Shown here: in pieces, positions 20,348-24,401 of the stretch | How the letters are laid out: each line of letters starts with the position of its first letter | Numbering within the stretch: the stretch's first letter is position 1 | Source: JAMWZF01 sp041628615 | GTDB taxonomy: Bacteria > Pseudomonadota > Alphaproteobacteria > Rhodobacterales > Rhodobacteraceae | DNA: 24,401 bases | Assembly (NCBI GenBank): GCA_041628615.1 | Contig: JBFKOW010000033.1 | Location: 1 to 24,401, forward strand | Reading direction: 5' to 3' | Notes under the pieces: model-generated | Seen by the model: only the letters and a program-made list of their open reading frames with translations | Told to the model about the DNA's origin: nothing | Database searches by the model: none | Program-made: the position numbers and the translations under genes

Positions 20348-21769
20348 ATGACCGCCGCCCCCTTCCGCCCGTTCGACACCGCGCTGGACCGCGACCGCGC
20401 CCTCGGCCTGCTGCGCGAGGCGGTGGCCGGCGCCGATGACGGCGAACTGTTCCTCGAGCGCCGCCGCTCCGAGGTCCTGTCCTTCGACGACGGCCGGGTG
20501 AAGACCGCGAGCTACGACGCGACCGAGGGTTTCGGCCTGCGAGCGGTCCGCGGCGAGACCGCGGGCTACGCCCATTCCACCTATATCGACGAGGCCGCCC
20601 TGACCCGCGCGGTGGCCACCGCCCGGCTTGCCGTCGGCGCCGGCGGCGGCACCCTGGCCGAGGCCCCGCCGCGCACCAACCGGGTGCTCTACACAGACGC
20701 CGACCCGATGGAGGGGGCCGCGTTCCCGGCCAAGATCGACCTTCTGGCCGAGATCGACGCCTTCGCCCGCGGGCTCGACCCCCGCGTGGTCCAGGTCTCG
20801 GCCACGCTCGCCGCGTCGCACCAAGAGGTGGTGATCCTGCGCCCCGAGGGCGGCGCGGTCTCGGACATCCGGCCGATGGCCCGGCTCAACGTCTCGGTGA
20901 TCGTCGAACAGGACGGCCGCCGCGAATCGGGCGGCACCGGCGGCGGCGGCCGGGTCGGCCTGGCCGGGCTGATGGCCCCCGACCACTGGCAGCCGATGGT
21001 CCGCGAGGCGCTGCGCATCGCGCTGGTCAACCTGTCGGCGGAACCCGCCCCGGCCGGGGTGATGGACGTGGTGCTCGGCCCCGGCTGGCCCGGCATCCTG
21101 CTGCACGAGGCGATCGGCCACGGGCTCGAGGGCGATTTCAACCGCAAGGGCAGCAGCGCCTTCGCCGGGCTGATGGGCCAGCGGATCGCCGCCCCCGGCG
21201 TCACCGTGCTGGACGACGGCACCCTGCCGGACCGCCGCGGCTCGATCACGGTGGACGACGAGGGCACGCCCTCGGGCAAGACCGTACTGATCGAGGACGG
21301 CATCCTCGTCGGCTACATGCAGGACCGCCAGAACGCCCGGCTGATGGGCGCCGCGCCCACCGGCAACGGCCGCCGCGAGAGCTTTGCCCATGCGCCGATG
21401 CCGCGGATGACCAACACCTACATGCTGGGCGGCGATGCCGACCCGGCCGATCTCGTCCGCGAATTGAAGGACGGGATCTACGCCGTGGGCTTCGGCGGCG
21501 GGCAGGTCGACATCACCAACGGCAAGTTCGTGTTCTCCTGCACCGAGGCCTACCGGGTGAAGGACGGCAAGGTCGGCGCCCCGGTCAAGGGCGCGACCCT
21601 GATCGGCGACGGCGCCACCGCGCTGCAGAAGATCCGCGGCGTCGGCAACGACATGGCGCTGGACCCCGGCATCGGCAATTGCGGCAAGGCCGGGCAATGG
21701 GTGCCGGTGGGGGTGGGCCAACCGTCGCTGCTGATCGGCGGGCTGACCGTGGGCGGTGCCGCGCCCTGA
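20348..21769 (+). CDS. tldD: TldD-type metalloprotease
   Basis: A 473-residue TldD, which with TldE/PmbA forms a cytoplasmic zinc protease degrading short unstructured peptides, and in E. coli matures microcin B17. Seen directly: N-terminal half with DDGRVKTASYDATEGFGLRAV (48-68), the metal-binding helix HEAIGHGLEGD (253-263: His253, Glu254, His258), GSITVDDEGTPS, GVTVLDDGTLPDRRG, SFAHAPMPRMTNTYM (substrate region) and the C-terminal block KGATLIGDGATALQKI...DPGIGNCGKAGQWVPVGVGQPSLLI, close to the family ideal. GAGGAG precedes the start codon. tldE is not in the window. It is divergent from ctaC, an arrangement common in Rhodobacterales, and converges on the VPLPA-CTERM gene with only 3 bases between stop codons. 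Confidence 0.97.
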   Translation: MTAAPFRPFDTALDRDRALGLLREAVAGADDGELFLERRRSEVLSFDDGRVKTASYDATEGFGLRAVRGETAGYAHSTYIDEAALTRAVATARLAVGAGGGTLAEAPPRTNRVLYTDADPMEGAAFPAKIDLLAEIDAFARGLDPRVVQVSATLAASHQEVVILRPEGGAVSDIRPMARLNVSVIVEQDGRRESGGTGGGGRVGLAGLMAPDHWQPMVREALRIALVNLSAEPAPAGVMDVVLGPGWPGILLHEAIGHGLEGDFNRKGSSAFAGLMGQRIAAPGVTVLDDGTLPDRRGSITVDDEGTPSGKTVLIEDGILVGYMQDRQNARLMGAAPTGNGRRESFAHAPMPRMTNTYMLGGDADPADLVRELKDGIYAVGFGGGQVDITNGKFVFSCTEAYRVKDGKVGAPVKGATLIGDGATALQKIRGVGNDMALDPGIGNCGKAGQWVPVGVGQPSLLIGGLTVGGAAP

Positions 21770-21772
21770 GGC

Positions 21773-22474
21773 TCAGGCGGCGCCGCGCCGCCGCCGTCCG
21801 GCCGCGGCAAGCGCGCCGAAACCCGAGAGCAGCATCCACGCGGCCGCGGGCAGCGGCACCACCGGGTTGTCGTCGCCGCCGCCATCGGTGACGCGGGTGG
21901 CGGTGAAGGTCAGCCCGAGCGAGGACTGGGTGCCGAGCGGCGTCTGGAACGCGGCCGGCGGCCCTCCGAATGCATAGCAGAAGTAGCTCCACTCGTTGTT
22001 CTTGGCCGCCAGCTCGATGGTGTCGTGCACGCCGAGATACTGGTTGGTGGCCGCGCCGAGCTGCAGATAGCTGTCGTCGTAGGCGCCGCAGCTGCCTGTA
22101 GCAGAGGTGCGGAACTCAAGCTTGTGCCCCTCCGATCCGATATAGGTGTAGGCCGCTCCGGGCAGACCGGTGCCGGAATCGCCGGTCTCGAAGACGGAGG
22201 TGAATTCCGCCGTCTGCGTCGTGGCGAGGAACTGGACCGAGATCGACCAGGCGCTGATCCCGGTGACGCGGTTGGTCTCGGGCAGGGCCTCGTCGGTCTC
22301 GACGGTGAACTGGCCACTGAAGGTGCCGCCGGGCTGCGTGGGCGCGCCGTAGCCGGGCACCGTCAGGTCGATATGCTGTGCAAACTGCCCGGAGAATTCG
22401 TAGGTCACGCTGGCGGCAAGCGCCGGGACCGCGAGAAGCGCCGGCAGGGCCGCCGCGCAGAGAACCTTGATCAT
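21773..22474 (-). CDS. VPLPA-CTERM sorting domain exported protein
   Basis: A 233-residue secreted protein with the Rhodobacterales-type PEP-CTERM variant. Seen directly: a signal peptide (MIKVLCAAALPALLAVPALA, cleavage near residue 20); a beta-rich central domain (SVTYEFSGQF..., GGTFSGQFTVETDE) with a cysteine pair region; and a C-terminal sorting tail: VPLPA at 206-210, a hydrophobic helix AAWMLLSGFGALAAAG, and RRRR before the end. In known systems an exosortase and related enzymes cut near VPLPA and move the protein to the outer surface, often as part of exopolysaccharide-linked export. No exosortase gene is in the window, so it must be elsewhere. The open frame runs upstream to a TTG at 22540, but the start at 22474 gives the signal peptide directly. 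Function of the central domain is unknown. Confidence 0.88.
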   Translation of the reverse strand: MIKVLCAAALPALLAVPALAASVTYEFSGQFAQHIDLTVPGYGAPTQPGGTFSGQFTVETDEALPETNRVTGISAWSISVQFLATTQTAEFTSVFETGDSGTGLPGAAYTYIGSEGHKLEFRTSATGSCGAYDDSYLQLGAATNQYLGVHDTIELAAKNNEWSYFCYAFGGPPAAFQTPLGTQSSLGLTFTATRVTDGGGDDNPVVPLPAAAWMLLSGFGALAAAGRRRRGAA

Positions 22475-22600
22475 CTGTCCACTCACATTCACGTTTTCCA
22501 GCGAAGCTGCCACGGCCGGGACGGCGCGGGCAAGTCTCAAGCCCTGCGAGGCGGGCGTAATTCGTCTCGCGGCACCCCCTCAATATTGGCGGGTTGCCAT

Positions 22601-22620
22601 TCCGGAAACCGGGTTCCGGA
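22601..22620. promoter_or_regulatory. 20-base near-palindrome upstream of the VPLPA-CTERM gene
   Basis: TCCGGAAACCGGGTTCCGGA has 7-base perfect outer arms (TCCGGAA/TTCCGGA) and a further near-symmetric centre. It lies about 127-146 bases upstream of the VPLPA-CTERM start and 145 bases before dprA, next to an AT-rich stretch (about 22621-22672) that looks promoter-like. Dyads of this size are typical of dimeric transcription factor operators; no particular regulator is implied. Confidence 0.4.
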
Positions 22621-22707
22621 TTCAAAAACGGGACTTAAAGTTCTGTTTTCAAATGCTAAAAAGTAATTCGGCCTGCGCCGCGGAAATGTCGGATTGTCTC
22701 GATCCCG

Positions 22708-22723
22708 TTCACGGTTCGTTAAC
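22708..22723 (+). promoter_or_regulatory. CtrA-like binding box upstream of dprA
   Basis: TTCACGGTTCGTTAAC reads TTCA, seven bases, TTAAC: one mismatch to the CtrA consensus TTAA-N7-TTAAC. It ends 41 bases before the dprA start codon, a promoter position, and on the same strand. In Rhodobacter capsulatus, dprA and other competence-like genes needed to receive gene transfer agent DNA are under CtrA control, which makes this placement meaningful. Confidence 0.5.
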
Positions 22724-22764
22724 CGATTCACCCTAGTTTCCGAGAAGTAGCAGGCGAGGTTTGG

Positions 22765-23952
22765 ATGGCCGGGGAATTCACTTCTTCCACTCACCCCCCA
22801 CTCCCACCCACCACGGAAGACGACCGGATCGACAGACTTCGCCTGCTGCGATCCCGCCGGGTCGGCATTTCCACCTACAATCGACTGATGGCCGAATACG
22901 GCAGCGCGGCAGAGGCGCTCCGGGCGCTGCCCGAGGTCGCCGCCGCCGCCGGAGTCGCCGATTACCGCGCGACCCCCGAAGGCGTGATCGCGGCGGAACT
23001 GAAGGCGGGCGCGCGCGCCGGGGCGCGGCTGATCTGCCACGGCGATCCCGATTATCCCGAAGCCTTCGGCGACGTTCCCGACGCGCCGCCGCTGTTCTGG
23101 GCGCTGGGCGACGCCGGCCTGCTGCACCGGCCCTCGGTGGCGCTGGTGGGCGCGCGCAACGCATCGTCGCTGGGCATCCGCATGGCCCGCGCGCTGGCCG
23201 AGGGGCTGGGCGGCGCGGGCGTCGTCGTCGTCTCGGGGCTGGCCCGCGGGGTGGACACCGCCGCGCATGCCGCCGCGCTCGACACCGGCACCGTCGCGGT
23301 GCAGGCCGGCGGCATCGACGTGGTCTACCCGGCCGAGAACGCCGACCTCGCCGCGAGAATCGCCCGAACCGGCCTGCGGCTGGCCGAACAGCCGCCCGGG
23401 GTGCAGCCCCAGGCCCGGCATTTCCCGGCCCGCAACAGGATCATCTCGGCGCTGAGCCAGGCGGTGGTGGTGGTCGAGGCAGCGGCGCGATCGGGCAGCC
23501 TGATCACCGCGCGCACCGCGCTCGACCAGGGCCGCGAGGTGTTCGCGGTGCCGGGCTCGCCGCTCGACGGCCGCGCGGCGGGCTGCAACATGCTGATCCG
23601 CGACGGCGCGACGCTGGTGCGCAACGCCGAGGACGTGCTGGAGGCGCTGGGCCCGCTGCCCAAGGCGGCGCAAGTCAACGCCGCGCCCCCCGCCCCCCGA
23701 CCCCGGTCGCTGGCCGGCCGGCTGGCCGACACGATCGCCGCCCTGCCCCGTCCAGCGCAGCGCCCGAAGCGCGAGATCGCGGCGCTGCACCGGCAGATCC
23801 TCGACCGGCTGGGCCCGGCGCCGGTGGCCGAGGACCAGCTCCTCCGCGACCTCGACGCCGCAGTGTCCGAGGCCGCCCCGGCGCTGCTCGATCTCGAACT
23901 CGACGGCGCGATCCGGCGCGAGCCCGGCGGACTGGTGGTGCGGATCAACTGA
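22765..23952 (+). CDS. dprA: DNA-processing protein DprA
   Basis: A 395-residue DprA/Smf protein, which binds incoming single-stranded DNA and loads RecA on it during transformation; in Rhodobacter capsulatus it is required for gene transfer agent recipients. Seen directly: the N-terminal helical (SAM-like) region 20-65, then the extended Rossmann core: VALVGARNASSLG (125-137), VVVSGLARGVDTAAH (154-168), QAGGIDVVYPAEN (180-192), HFPARNRIISALS (219-231), VVVVEAAARSGSLIT (234-248), VFAVPGSPLDGRAAGCNMLIRDGA (259-282). The C-terminal part (about 325-395) reads like the usual winged-helix (DML1-type) domain. The start at 22765 has AGGCGAGG upstream. The gene is preceded by a CtrA-like box and followed by a hairpin and then topA, the common dprA-topA order. 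Confidence 0.96.
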   Translation: MAGEFTSSTHPPLPPTTEDDRIDRLRLLRSRRVGISTYNRLMAEYGSAAEALRALPEVAAAAGVADYRATPEGVIAAELKAGARAGARLICHGDPDYPEAFGDVPDAPPLFWALGDAGLLHRPSVALVGARNASSLGIRMARALAEGLGGAGVVVVSGLARGVDTAAHAAALDTGTVAVQAGGIDVVYPAENADLAARIARTGLRLAEQPPGVQPQARHFPARNRIISALSQAVVVVEAAARSGSLITARTALDQGREVFAVPGSPLDGRAAGCNMLIRDGATLVRNAEDVLEALGPLPKAAQVNAAPPAPRPRSLAGRLADTIAALPRPAQRPKREIAALHRQILDRLGPAPVAEDQLLRDLDAAVSEAAPALLDLELDGAIRREPGGLVVRIN

Positions 23953-23970
23953 CCCGCCCGGCAGGGCGGG
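23953..23970 (+). terminator. Hairpin after dprA
   Basis: CCCGCCC and GGGCGGG form perfect 7-base arms around GGCA, starting directly at the dprA stop codon. No T-tract. It separates dprA from the topA promoter. Confidence 0.5.
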
Positions 23971-23991
23971 AGCGCGGCGGCGGACGCGCCC

Positions 23992-24039
23992 GGCAAGGGC
24001 TCCTGCACGGGCCCCGGCAAAGGCCCCGGCACGGGCCCC
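23992..24039 (+). repeat. Four-unit 12-base tandem repeat between dprA and topA
   Basis: Four consecutive 12-base units: GGCAAGGGCTCC, TGCACGGGCCCC, GGCAAAGGCCCC, GGCACGGGCCCC. Units 2-4 differ from each other by only one to three bases. It lies outside the dprA frame (stop at 23950-23952) and upstream of the topA promoter, in DNA with no recognised gene. Such a minisatellite could vary in copy number between strains. Confidence 0.7.
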
Positions 24040-24053
24040 GGACCCGCGGCGCA

Positions 24054-24083
24054 TTGACAAAGCCCCGGCATCCCCCACATCTA
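24054..24083 (+). promoter_or_regulatory. Likely sigma-70-type promoter of topA
   Basis: TTGACA (24054-24059) is a perfect -35 element and CATCTA (24078-24083) is an acceptable -10 element at 18-base spacing, 26 bases before the topA start codon. It lies just downstream of the 12-base tandem repeat. Confidence 0.6.
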
Positions 24084-24109
24084 CGCCCGCCGTATCGGAA
24101 GGAGCCGCA

Positions 24110-24401
24110 ATGCCTGTTGTCGTCGTCGAGTCGCCCGCCAAGGCCAAGACAATCAACAAGTATCTGGGCCCCGAATACACCGTTCTCGCGTCCTACGGCC
24201 ATGTCCGCGACCTGCCGCCGAAGGACGGGTCCGTCGATCCGGACGCCGATTTCGCGATGAAATGGGAGGTCGCGGCGGACAGCCGCAAGCACGTCAAGGC
24301 GATCGCCGACGCGCTGGCCGAGGACAACGCGCTGATCCTCGCCACCGACCCCGACCGCGAGGGCGAGGCGATCTCGTGGCACCTGCAGGAGGCGCTGACC
24401 A
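24110..24401 (+). CDS. topA: DNA topoisomerase I, N-terminal part (cut by window end)
   Basis: The first 97 residues of bacterial type IA topoisomerase, which relaxes negative supercoils. Seen directly: the TOPRIM start MPVVVVESPAKAKTINKYLG with catalytic Glu7, the VLASYGHVRDLP motif (25-36), and the metal-binding DPDREGEAISWHL (80-92: Asp80, Asp82, Glu84). The start at 24110 has GGAAGGAG just upstream. The catalytic tyrosine and the remaining domains lie beyond the window, so completeness cannot be judged. It follows dprA, as in many alphaproteobacteria. Confidence 0.97.
   Translation, partial: MPVVVVESPAKAKTINKYLGPEYTVLASYGHVRDLPPKDGSVDPDADFAMKWEVAADSRKHVKAIADALAEDNALILATDPDREGEAISWHLQEALT

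Noticed and set aside
20234..21721. 495-codon minus-strand open frame opposite tldD
   Set aside because: TldD motifs are intact on the plus strand; the antisense translation shows no family features.

Overview
The window is a GC-rich (roughly 70 percent) alphaproteobacterial chromosome segment, most likely from the Rhodobacterales (Paracoccaceae and relatives). The main reasons are the oxidase cluster ctaC-ctaB-small ORF-ctaG-ctaE-surf1 running into thrC and an M16 peptidase, a perfect FNR/FnrL-type box in front of it, CtrA-type boxes, a VPLPA-CTERM exported protein, and dprA followed by topA. The genus cannot be fixed from this sequence. No transposase, phage gene, CRISPR array, tRNA or rRNA was seen.

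Layout. Positions 1-3376 hold an EcsC-family protein, a GNAT acetyltransferase, a flavin-reductase-like protein and a solitary AAA-type ATPase preceded by two overlapping palindromes. Positions 3381-6075 (minus strand) encode a complete NitT/TauT-type ABC importer: binding protein, ATPase, permease. A small unknown membrane protein (6320-6913) follows. Positions 7255-8744 (plus) carry mtnP and apt, a two-step route from methylthioadenosine through adenine to AMP. A 356-base spacer (8745-9100) contains a strong hairpin, iterated GACCG motifs and an exact CtrA consensus box but no convincing gene. Positions 9101-12412 (minus) hold a D-2-hydroxyacid dehydrogenase-like flavoprotein, an exported metallo-beta-lactamase-fold protein with atypical metal motifs, and a polysaccharide deacetylase-like protein.

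Positions 12519-20103 (minus) are a long co-directional block. ctaC, ctaB, a small membrane protein, ctaG, ctaE and surf1 make and assemble parts of the aa3-type cytochrome c oxidase (subunits II and III, heme O synthesis, CuB insertion, Surf1). thrC, an M16 peptidase and a RimJ-like acetyltransferase follow with overlapping or near-touching gene ends. ctaD (subunit I) is not in the window. tldD is divergent from ctaC across a 244-base region containing the FNR-type box. A VPLPA-CTERM protein converges on tldD. dprA and the start of topA read out of the right end.

The most notable non-coding signal is a short palindromic repeat family (core GGTGGGTCTCGACCCACC) with at least five copies in the first 5 kb and a diverged copy in the oxidase operon. 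The stem base pairs vary in a mostly compensatory way, two copies are identical over 32 bases in inverted orientation around the permease and ATPase genes, and two sit head to head between the binding-protein gene and the ATPase gene. The second notable signal is a pair of CtrA-type boxes, one just upstream of dprA and one with no obvious target gene. I did not find a clearly new multi-gene system; most of the window is ordinary core genome.
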